Assembly (NCBI GenBank): GCA_028708425.1
Contig: JAQVYY010000004.1
Location: forward strand, 57,075 to 121,074
DNA length: 64,000 nt
Reading direction: 5' to 3'
DNA from: Bacteroidales bacterium
Lineage (GTDB): Bacteria > Bacteroidota > Bacteroidia > Bacteroidales > Tenuifilaceae
In this document: positions 8,989 to 16,630 of the stretch, in pieces
How the letters are laid out: the number at the start of each line of letters is the position of its first letter
Numbering within the stretch: the first letter of the stretch is position 1
The notes under the pieces: generated by a model
Databases searched by the model: none
The model's input: the letters and a program-made list of their open reading frames with translations, nothing else
What the model was told of the DNA's origin: nothing
Position numbers and translations under genes: made by a program

Positions 8989-9130
8989 CCCCAATTATTC
9001 ATACGAATAATTGCTGTCTCCGACAGCGACTAAGTTTCACAACCAATTTTGTTACCCAAAATTGGGCTCAACTAGGTCGGGGTAACCCGCATAAGCATTC
9101 ATCTTTAACAAATTTGATGAGTAATGCGGG
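8989..9130 (+). repeat. 142-bp MITE-like element, copy D
   Basis: A full-length copy between TTAA at 8985-8988 and TTAA at 9131-9134. It stands 27 bases beyond the stop of the second BFD gene, where the first duplicated segment carries the 42-bp form (copy B). Confidence 0.9.
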
Positions 9131-9157
9131 TTAAATGCATGTTAGATGCAAGCCTTA

Positions 9158-9337
9158 CTAGCCATTAATCTCATCAAGAATTTCTTGAATATCGTCTTGG
9201 CATGCTCCGCATCCTGTGCCAGCTTCTGTTTCGTCGCCAACTTCTTCAACAGTTTTTAAGCCTTTAGCTTTAATGGCCTCAACAATTGTACCTCTGTCCA
9301 CTTGCATGCAGTTGCAAATAATTTCATCATCTTTCAT
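9158..9337 (-). CDS. BFD-like [2Fe-2S] protein, copy 2 (hcp operon)
   Basis: A 59-aa protein that differs from copy 1 by one extra Asp codon after Lys2-Asp3 (MKDDEIICNC...). The CxC and CxxC cluster ligands are unchanged. It begins 11 bases after the hcp stop codon with AAGAGA as ribosome-binding site, so it is the downstream gene of an hcp operon and probably an electron carrier for HCP. The pairing with hcp suggests that this is the ancestral location and copy 1 is the displaced duplicate. Confidence 0.85.
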   Translation of the reverse strand: MKDDEIICNCMQVDRGTIVEAIKAKGLKTVEEVGDETEAGTGCGACQDDIQEILDEING

Positions 9338-9348
9338 AATTCTCTTTT

Positions 9349-10980
9349 TTAGGTTAGTTCGAAAATTTTCATGTCTTCTTCCACTGTTTTTATGGTTTGA
9401 ACTCCGAAGAGTTCTTGAACAGTTTTTAACAGATTAGGCGTTAACCATGCAGGCAATGTTGGCCCTACATGAGTATTTTTAATTCCTAAATATAGTAGCG
9501 CAAGATGGACAATTATTGCTTTTTGTTCGTACCAAGCGATATTGAAAACAATAGGTAGCTTGTTAATATCATCTAAATTAAGAACCTCTTTTAGTTTTAA
9601 AGCCACAACTGCCCACGAGTAGCTGTCGTTACACTGCCCTGCGTCTAAAACTCTAGGTATGCCATTAATATCGCCTAGCTCTAATTTATTGTATCGATAT
9701 TTAGCGCAACCCGATGTGAGTATAACGGTATTTTGGGGTAATTGTTTAGCAAATTCGGTATAATATTCACGTGTTTTTTGACGCGCATCGCAGCCCGACA
9801 TCACCACCATTTTTTTAATGGCGCCTGAATTTACGGCATCAAGAATTTTATCGGCAAGCGCTAAAACCTGATTGTGAGCAAATCCAATGGTAATTTCTCC
9901 GTTCTCAATTTCTGTAGGTGGCTGACATGTTTTTGCCATCTCAATAATTTCAGAAAAATCTTTATGCCCATTGGGTAGAGTCTTCTCAATCTTTTTCCAA
10001 CCTGGCATTCCTGTTGCTCCTGTTGTAAATATTCTATCGTTGTAGGTGGTAGCTTTACGTGGTGGAACTAGGCAGTTGGTGGTAAACAGAACAGGGCCAT
10101 TAAAAGACTCGAACTCTTCTAGCTGACGATGCCATGCATTACCATAATTACCCACTAAATGTTTATACTTTTTAAGATTTGGGTAAGCGTTGGCTGGTAG
10201 CATCTCGGAGTGTGTGTATATATCAATTCCTTTACCCTCTGTTTGAATTAGGAGCTGCTCAAGGTCTTTTAAATCGTGACCGCTAATTAGTATTCCAGGG
10301 TTTTTTCCCACACCAATATTAACTTTTGTTATCTCTGGATTTCCAAAGGTCTCAGTATTAGCTTTATCGAGCAAAGCCATCACTTTTACTCCGTGTTCGC
10401 CTGTACTAACTACCCAGTTTAGGGCATCTTGCAGCTCAATAGGTTTGGTTATCATCACCAAACTCTCTTCCATAAAGTTGTAAATTTCTTGCTCTTCGAA
10501 ACCTATGTTAAATGCATGCTCAGCATAGGCTGCCATTCCTTTAATTCCAAACAATACGTACTGTTTTAGTCCGCGAATATCTTCGTTACTGTCGTAGGTA
10601 AGCGTTCCTACCTTTTTGGCTTTTTCGTGAAATTCATCGTCGGTTTTGCCCGACCAGCTAATTGATGGATGAGTTTCTGTGATTTTTATTTTTGATTTTA
10701 GCTTATCGCGAAAATCATTACAGTCTCTAATTGCTTGCATTAACGACTCATCATCAAAATTTGCGTTGGTGATGGTCATAAACAAACAATTGGTAATGTG
10801 CTTGCTCTCAGCATTTGTGTCAATTCCTTGCTTTCGGGCCTCTATTGTTGCATACGAAAGCCCTTGACAAGCAAACATTAACAAATCCTGAATGTTTGAA
10901 GTTTGTCCGGTTTTACCGCAAACCCCCTTAATTGTACAGCCCGTGTTTTTGGCCGTTTCCTGACACTGATTACAAAACAT
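9349..10980 (-). CDS. hcp: Hybrid cluster protein / hydroxylamine reductase
   Basis: A 543-aa cytoplasmic Fe-S enzyme, full length for the family. The N-terminal cysteines Cys3, Cys6, Cys15 and Cys21 ([21 protein letters not shown]) show the CX2CX8CX5C spacing of class I HCPs from strict anaerobes, which carry a [4Fe-4S] cubane. The hybrid [4Fe-2O-2S] cluster ligands are in the C-terminal half ([35 protein letters not shown]). HCPs reduce NO or hydroxylamine and protect against nitrosative stress. It is followed directly by a BFD-like ferredoxin gene. Confidence 0.95.
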   Translation of the reverse strand: MFCNQCQETAKNTGCTIKGVCGKTGQTSNIQDLLMFACQGLSYATIEARKQGIDTNAESKHITNCLFMTITNANFDDESLMQAIRDCNDFRDKLKSKIKITETHPSISWSGKTDDEFHEKAKKVGTLTYDSNEDIRGLKQYVLFGIKGMAAYAEHAFNIGFEEQEIYNFMEESLVMITKPIELQDALNWVVSTGEHGVKVMALLDKANTETFGNPEITKVNIGVGKNPGILISGHDLKDLEQLLIQTEGKGIDIYTHSEMLPANAYPNLKKYKHLVGNYGNAWHRQLEEFESFNGPVLFTTNCLVPPRKATTYNDRIFTTGATGMPGWKKIEKTLPNGHKDFSEIIEMAKTCQPPTEIENGEITIGFAHNQVLALADKILDAVNSGAIKKMVVMSGCDARQKTREYYTEFAKQLPQNTVILTSGCAKYRYNKLELGDINGIPRVLDAGQCNDSYSWAVVALKLKEVLNLDDINKLPIVFNIAWYEQKAIIVHLALLYLGIKNTHVGPTLPAWLTPNLLKTVQELFGVQTIKTVEEDMKIFELT

Positions 10981-11391
10981 AGTAGCAGATTTAGTTAATA
11001 ATTATTTGTTACCCAATTAGTTAAGCGTAATAGTTATGCGGAGCTACTGCCTATTGTGTAGCTAGCATACTACCGGTGTGTTCCCTTTAATAGTTAAGCC
11101 TGATTAAGAACATTACAGGAGCGGTATAAAGCTAAATCCAATGCTCATCAAACTTTCTAAAAACGTTAATAAATTGATTTGTTCAGAGTTTTAATGAGAC
11201 AAATATTGACTATTAATGGGTTTCCATACAATGTTAGTGAATGATAACAAACTTTGCAATTATTTTAATATTTTTTCTAATTTCAACATCTACCAAACAT
11301 ATATAGATTCTTTACAAAAGTAGGGAATGTCGTTCTGCCATGGTGTATAGTATACAGTTAACCTATAGCACTTTATTGTAGGTTATGACGG
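10981..11391. other. Intergenic region upstream of hcp
   Basis: A 411-base region without ORFs. On the minus strand it contains TATGTTTG (11294-11301) and TACTTTTG (11315-11322), both fitting the Bacteroidota -7 consensus but without a well-placed TTG. It also contains an inverted repeat TGTTA-N8-TAACA (11232-11249) that could bind a regulator of hcp. The N8 spacing does not match a Rex or standard CRP/FNR site. Confidence 0.35.
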
Positions 11392-12159
11392 CTAAAAGTA
11401 AACCGCTTCAAAAATCGCTAAAGGCGTATTCGTGCCAACGCAAAGCCTTAAAGTATCGCCATTAATGGTGTAATTATCAACCAGGCTGAATACTTGCAGG
11501 AAAGCGCTTTCATCTACATCAACATCGGGGCAAATCATTAAAGTAACGGCTAAATTATCGTCAATTGAAATACCGTTTTCTTCGGTTAGCTTGTACTGTC
11601 CGTTGAAATGGTTACAGCCTGCAAACCCCGAAATACTACCATCATTTCTGAGTGTAAAATACTGCTCTCTTTCCTGATTTTCTGCCATTTGTACAGCATT
11701 ACCATCTAATTCAATAAGTTTCCAGTATTTGTTTGCAATTTCGTTATCGCGCATTTCGTAAAATGTAGCTAATGGGGTTTGCCCTACGTTAAGGACTAGC
11801 TTTCCACTATCTACTCTGAAGTTGTTGGCTTTTTCAAGCACTTCTAAGACTTGGTTTTCCAGTGCCATTTCCGATTCTGGACAAGCCATAAGGGTAGTTC
11901 CCAGCTGGCTAAATTTAAGTTGATTTTCGTTTTCAATAGCATAACTACCTATTAAGCGATTACAACCAATAAAACCACTTACCCTGTTGTCCTCAGTTAA
12001 GTCTATGTAAATAGCAGGGGTTAAGGTTATTTGCTCACCATCGAGAACGCTTAGCTCCCACTTTTTTCGGATACTATTTTTATCTGCATCTTTTGCCTTG
12101 TTTCCTGTTCCGCAGCTGGCTAAAAGGGTTACTAGCATTATGCTTACTATCTGTTTCAT
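11392..12159 (-). CDS. Lipoprotein with two META (HslJ-like) domains
   Basis: A 255-aa predicted outer-membrane or periplasmic lipoprotein (MKQIVSIMLVTLLASCG, lipobox LASC). Two tandem META/HslJ domains follow: residues about 30-135 (WELSVLDGEQI ... GFIGCNRLIGSY ... LGTTLMACPESE) and about 145-255 (YWKLIELDGNAV ... GFAGCNHFNGQY ... LAVTLMICPDVD). The paired GCN and MxCP motifs are the family marks. META proteins are linked to heat-shock or aromatic-compound resistance in other bacteria, but the biochemical role is unknown. Its start codon directly abuts a 92-bp leader that also precedes a GH144 gene at 27532. Confidence 0.8.
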   Translation of the reverse strand: MKQIVSIMLVTLLASCGTGNKAKDADKNSIRKKWELSVLDGEQITLTPAIYIDLTEDNRVSGFIGCNRLIGSYAIENENQLKFSQLGTTLMACPESEMALENQVLEVLEKANNFRVDSGKLVLNVGQTPLATFYEMRDNEIANKYWKLIELDGNAVQMAENQEREQYFTLRNDGSISGFAGCNHFNGQYKLTEENGISIDDNLAVTLMICPDVDVDESAFLQVFSLVDNYTINGDTLRLCVGTNTPLAIFEAVYF

Positions 12160-12251
12160 GTGTTTATTTATTTATTTTCAAAGGAACACATGGAACATCC
12201 ATGGAGTAGTCATTCTCCTGTGTGTTAACGTTGTTAACATGAATGTTTCAT
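12160..12251 (-). promoter_or_regulatory. Shared 92-bp leader sequence, copy 1
   Basis: This leader ends exactly at the ATG of the META lipoprotein and is nearly identical (about six differences including a 2-base indel) to 27533-27622, before the second-listed GH144 gene. It contains the palindrome-like TGTTAACGTTGTTAACA (12223-12239) and the motif TTTTCAAAGGAACACATGG. Confidence 0.7.
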
Positions 12252-12346
12252 ATGATTAGTTTTTAAATTTGAAATACCATAAATGGCTTACAATCTTGAC
12301 AAATTTACCAATTATTCATTTGTATTTAGCTGTTGCACCAATTTAA

Positions 12347-12487
12347 TCAAATTATTCATCCAAATTTTTTGAAGCTTCCAACAACGACTAAGCATCACAA
12401 CCAATTTTGTTACCCAAAATTGGGTTCCACTAGGTGGGGTAGCCAGCATTTACACGCATCTTTAGTAAATTTGATGAATAATGCGGG
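12347..12487 (+). repeat. MITE-like element, copy E (eroded left end)
   Basis: A 141-bp diverged copy between TTAA at 12343-12346 and TTAA at 12488-12491. The left CCCC has decayed to TC-type bases, but ATTATTCATCC, the central CCAATTTTG hairpin and the right end ATGCGGG are intact. It lies 113 bases beyond the stop of the SGNH hydrolase gene. Confidence 0.75.
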
Positions 12488-12600
12488 TTAATCTGGACAA
12501 TAGTGATACACTCGTACCACACTCTTGTTACAACACAAATCGGGAGTAAGGTAATAGATGTTTATTGAGTACAATTTCTAATCTTCGCAAGGTATTCTCG

Positions 12601-13254
12601 CTAGGGTGTGAGATAGGGCTGAATAGCCCTTTGCCAGATTTTGTATCCTTTCGCATTTATGTGTAGCATATCATCAAGGAAAATGGATTGGTTGGGCAAT
12701 CCCGAATCATTGAGCATTGCATGCCAAATGTTAATATAGCTGGAGTTGGGTTTTGATTCCAGAAACTCTTGAATGCCCTTGTTACCTGCCATGAGCTTTT
12801 TGGCCAAATGCCATCGTGATGGACTTGGCTTCATAGAGACGTATGAGATTTTTACATCAGGAAAACTGATGGTGATTAAGTCGTAAAGTTTCACAAAACG
12901 CTGAACTACAAGGCTTACAGCGATGGTATCGCTCGATGCAAAATCATTTTCGCCACAGTAAATTACTATTTGTTTTGGGTTGTGTGGGAGAACCACATCC
13001 TCAAAATACCTAATCTGATCATCAAGGGTTGATCCGCCAAATCCTCTGTTGGTAATTGTGTATTCCGGAAATTGCTCCTGAACATCATGCCACATGGTAA
13101 AGGAGGAACTGCCAATGAAGAGAATGGCGTTTTGGTGTGGAGGATTTTCCTTGTCAATCTCCTTAAAACGGTTAATATCGTTGATAAACGGTTGACCAAA
13201 ACTTGTAATAGTTACAAGGAGAAGTAGGAGTATAGCGTAAAATCTTTTTATCAT
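12601..13254 (-). CDS. SGNH/GDSL-type hydrolase, secreted
   Basis: A 217-aa protein with a signal peptide (residues 1-20, LLLLVTITSFGQ). All four SGNH blocks are visible: FIGSSSFTMW (Ser nucleophile), RGFGGSTLDDQ (Gly), YCGENDFAS (Asn) and LDDMLHINAKGYKIW (Asp-x-x-His). Members are esterases or acylhydrolases on lipids or acylated glycans. Its place at the 3' end of the glucan-utilisation cluster suggests removal of acyl substituents from the imported glucan in the periplasm. This is an inference from context. Confidence 0.8.
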   Translation of the reverse strand: MIKRFYAILLLLLVTITSFGQPFINDINRFKEIDKENPPHQNAILFIGSSSFTMWHDVQEQFPEYTITNRGFGGSTLDDQIRYFEDVVLPHNPKQIVIYCGENDFASSDTIAVSLVVQRFVKLYDLITISFPDVKISYVSMKPSPSRWHLAKKLMAGNKGIQEFLESKPNSSYINIWHAMLNDSGLPNQSIFLDDMLHINAKGYKIWQRAIQPYLTP

Positions 13255-13309
13255 ACTGAAATAAATTTAGGTTACAAATCAATAGATTGATTTAAGCATG
13301 CCTCACTCG

Positions 13310-16300
13310 TTAAATATTTATTACTATCTCATTGGTAGCCCTGCTTAACTGGCTTACAAATACATCCCTAGAGATAACTGCACCACCTTGCCTATACAGG
13401 TTATCCTCTAATTCGAACCTAATGTCCTTACCGTTAATTAATATTGAGTTTGGGCTGTGCTCATTTCTCTTTACATTGTAGGTAAGATTTAAATATTTGC
13501 CAAGAAACTTTATTTGAGCTGCGAAGCCATCAAACGATTTTGGTAAAACGGGGTCAATAATGATGTTGCCATATTCAACCCGTAACCCAATAAGCCTTGA
13601 TATTATAAGCCCAATATAAATTCCTGGTCCACTGGAGTAAACCCGCCAACCACCCCTAACGGTAAGGTTTCCTTTTTTTACCTCATCGTATCGTTCATCG
13701 GCATCGTATCGGCTTTTGAAAACCACATCGGAGCTGCTGTAGTAGCAATTCGATTGCCTAGCATCGCTGCAGGGAACGATAGTGTTATAGTCAACGGGAA
13801 TTGCTTGTCGCAGAGCTTTAATAAATGCTTCGCCTTTTCCCATAATGGCAAGCGATTCGGCATACCGAATGTGCTCGTGCACATACATTAATCCTATTTC
13901 GCGACCAAAGAAGGTGCTAGTCTCGGCCCTTTGAAAAATTTCTGGAACTCCACCCTTGTACTTAATTGGGCGATTCATAAGCCGAACCCCATCGGGTCCC
14001 TTCAGATGTTTTTCTACTAAATTTTGATGAGCATCTGCCTGCTCCTTGTTGAATATTCCACTAATAATGCCACGGTTCATGGGTAAAACGCTGTAGCTAA
14101 TATTGGTTTTTTTATCGCTTGGATGCAGAAGCACGCTTATTTCATTATCACTTTCTACTACGCCGTATCCTGCTACCACACCATTTTTAATTAGATGCTT
14201 ATTGAAATCGGATTTTATTCTGTTGCAGATATCCTTTAGTTCCTTAGCCTTTTCTGTTTTTTCGGTTAGTTCATAAACATGTTGAACCTGCATAAATGCT
14301 TGAAAGTTCATCTCCACAGTCCAACTCGAAATAAGTTTGTGCGCCAACTCCTCGTTAACGGGTTGAAGCGAATCGTTCCAATCGCCTCCACCAAATGGGA
14401 CTAATGCTGTTCCGGGTATGAATGATTCAATGATCATTTTAATCAACCTGTCAACATGCTCGGCAAGAGGAGTTTTTTCTGAGGACGATTTACCATTTTC
14501 TGAGAAGTATGGAAGTTCCTCGTTTAGAATATCAAAATCGCCTGAAGTTTTAATATAGCTACAAAGTCCCAGTAAACACCAATAGGCAATATCGCCGTGG
14601 GCTTCATTCGCTCGAATGTTAGTGTAGCTATCGAACATCCACCACTGTGGCCAGCCTCCATCGGGGTTTTGGTTTGAGAAGATTATGCGTAAAACCTGTT
14701 TAGCCTCTTCATGCTTTTCAAGACTCAATAGCAGGTCTATTGGCCCTTGCGAAACATCGCGAGTGCCCCAGGCTGCGCCACCAAACTGCTCGAGGCCGTA
14801 TGGTGTTAGGTAGTGGATAAGTGCATTTAGCCCAAACCAGGGAATAATCTCTCTAAAGGCAGCCACATCATCTTGTTTGCCTTGTAAATCGAGGCTTAAA
14901 CTAAGATTCTTCCATAATAAAAGTGCCTCATTACAATCGGATTGCCACTGATTATCGGAACTGCTAATTGTGGTAAGATTAGCAGGTGTACACACCTCAC
15001 CAAGGAAACTCATGCAAAATTCGGAGGTTTTCTTAATCTCGAGGGTAAAGAGTCCACATTGCTCAATATCGTAATAGGGTTTAAAATCAGCCTTGTTACT
15101 TTGGATAGCAATTTTGAATTGGGCATTGGGGAATTTACCCGCAATCATACTATCAACCTTTGGCTTAGCAATGAATTCGCTATATGAAGAACCAGGTTTA
15201 ATCCTCCAACCGTTTAGCTCATCGAGATGATGGGTAATTAGTATGTCCGTATTATCCCCGTTAAGTACCTTAAAGTCGATATTAACCTGTGGTGATGTTG
15301 GGGATGTCCATGTACGAACCTGAAAAATATGGTCGCCAGACTTATATATCCAACGGCAAAGGTTAAATCCCATCTCAAATGCCGAGGGCACTCCAAGCAG
15401 ATAGTATTGTCCTTTTATATTAACAAAAATGCGTTGGCCCGTTTCTGTTGCTGTGTTAAACTGGCTGGAGCACACCGATAGAAAGATGTTGAAATTGGTA
15501 TTGCCCTGAGTTAAGTGCGAGTTGAAAACACCGTATGCAAAGGTATTGGTTGACATTGTATTTTCGCTGGGCGTAAGCTTTAGGTTTGCCTGCATAATGT
15601 GGCCGTGCGGGCGATCAACCAAGACTTCCTTTCTGCGCAACACGATATGATTATTGTTGCTGAAGAAGGAGAGTAGGTCGGTACCGGACTTCTCTGCGTG
15701 TCGTCGCTCTGAACCAAAGAATTGTGTTAACTCCTTATCGTTTAAATTATCAACGGGTAAAAACTTGGATGCATTGAAAAGGTTTTTTATGGGACTTAGC
15801 CAGTTTTGGTCTGGATTACTTTCGGGCTGATTTCCTTCAAATTCGGAAAATATTTTGGGAAGAGTTTTTAAATCGTCGGCTGAGGTTGCCTTGCTATGAT
15901 TTGGAGTGTAGCTGGCAACAAAACTACTTCGATGTTCGCAACCCGAGCCCAATTTGAAGGGTTTTTCTTGAATGGCAACAATCGATGATTCTCCTGCATA
16001 CTCACCTCCTAGTTCATTGGCCAGCAATCCTTCGGGAATTCCCGTTTCGCGGAATGTTTTTCCGTATAATTGCATCCCATCGGTACTGGCGGTTTTTGCC
16101 CCGTTGGGGCAAGCAATAATTAGACATGGATGAGCATTGGACTCTTTCAAATTCTGGCGGCAAACAACAACCGGGCCGTAGCTATTATGATTAAGAATAA
16201 GCCTTTCAATGTACTGGCTAATGTAGTATTCGTTTACCAAATCGTTACTCAGGGTTTTTAGCCCAACATCCTGAACATAAATTAGGTCGAGTTCGACCTC

Positions 16301-16630
16301 CTCATCGGATTTATTGGTTATCTCAATGCTCCATTGCCAGCTAAAACTTGTTGGCGACAGATTTAATGAACAGGTGTACTGAAGTCCGGACCATTCTCCC
16401 TTTGCAAGATATTTATCACCTTTAAGGGTAAACTTACTATTGCTTTGAGGACCAGTTAGCGCTGTAAAATCGATTGTAGAAGATTTTTTCCTTAGGTAGA
16501 TATTTGCACCAAATTTTGAGAATACCGAAGCAACTTTGGCACTAATCCTAATGGGGTCAACCTCAATGCTTCTAATCAATCCGCTGTTTAAAAAACTAAT
16601 GGATAAGCCTATGGAATTTTGAATTTGCAT
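13310..16630 (-). CDS. GH94 phosphorylase, probably 1,2-beta-oligoglucan phosphorylase
   Basis: A 1106-aa protein without signal peptide, so cytoplasmic. The N-terminal half is a beta-sandwich region and the C-terminal half an (alpha/alpha)6 barrel with WGTRDVSQGPIDLL (about residue 625), QNPDGGWPQWW and GGGDWND (about residue 745, with the family's catalytic Asp). Its length matches characterised 1,2-beta-oligoglucan phosphorylases of GH94 (about 1100 aa) rather than cellobiose phosphorylases (about 800). Such enzymes release glucose-1-phosphate from sophoro-oligosaccharides. The ATG directly follows the GH35 stop codon (TAA|ATG), so the two are translationally coupled. The GH94 assignment is firm; the linkage is inferred from length and the GH144 neighbours. 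Confidence 0.82.
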   Translation of the reverse strand: MQIQNSIGLSISFLNSGLIRSIEVDPIRISAKVASVFSKFGANIYLRKKSSTIDFTALTGPQSNSKFTLKGDKYLAKGEWSGLQYTCSLNLSPTSFSWQWSIEITNKSDEEVELDLIYVQDVGLKTLSNDLVNEYYISQYIERLILNHNSYGPVVVCRQNLKESNAHPCLIIACPNGAKTASTDGMQLYGKTFRETGIPEGLLANELGGEYAGESSIVAIQEKPFKLGSGCEHRSSFVASYTPNHSKATSADDLKTLPKIFSEFEGNQPESNPDQNWLSPIKNLFNASKFLPVDNLNDKELTQFFGSERRHAEKSGTDLLSFFSNNNHIVLRRKEVLVDRPHGHIMQANLKLTPSENTMSTNTFAYGVFNSHLTQGNTNFNIFLSVCSSQFNTATETGQRIFVNIKGQYYLLGVPSAFEMGFNLCRWIYKSGDHIFQVRTWTSPTSPQVNIDFKVLNGDNTDILITHHLDELNGWRIKPGSSYSEFIAKPKVDSMIAGKFPNAQFKIAIQSNKADFKPYYDIEQCGLFTLEIKKTSEFCMSFLGEVCTPANLTTISSSDNQWQSDCNEALLLWKNLSLSLDLQGKQDDVAAFREIIPWFGLNALIHYLTPYGLEQFGGAAWGTRDVSQGPIDLLLSLEKHEEAKQVLRIIFSNQNPDGGWPQWWMFDSYTNIRANEAHGDIAYWCLLGLCSYIKTSGDFDILNEELPYFSENGKSSSEKTPLAEHVDRLIKMIIESFIPGTALVPFGGGDWNDSLQPVNEELAHKLISSWTVEMNFQAFMQVQHVYELTEKTEKAKELKDICNRIKSDFNKHLIKNGVVAGYGVVESDNEISVLLHPSDKKTNISYSVLPMNRGIISGIFNKEQADAHQNLVEKHLKGPDGVRLMNRPIKYKGGVPEIFQRAETSTFFGREIGLMYVHEHIRYAESLAIMGKGEAFIKALRQAIPVDYNTIVPCSDARQSNCYYSSSDVVFKSRYDADERYDEVKKGNLTVRGGWRVYSSGPGIYIGLIISRLIGLRVEYGNIIIDPVLPKSFDGFAAQIKFLGKYLNLTYNVKRNEHSPNSILINGKDIRFELEDNLYRQGGAVISRDVFVSQLSRATNEIVINI

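Noticed and set aside
9216..9437. Plus-strand frame nearly identical to one at 6018-6203.
   Set aside because: The similarity only reflects the two BFD gene copies on the opposite strand.
11232..11249. TGTTA-N8-TAACA upstream of hcp as a Rex or CRP/FNR site.
   Set aside because: The 8-base spacer does not fit either class, and it lies over 250 bases from the start codon; kept only as a weak candidate in the intergenic entry.
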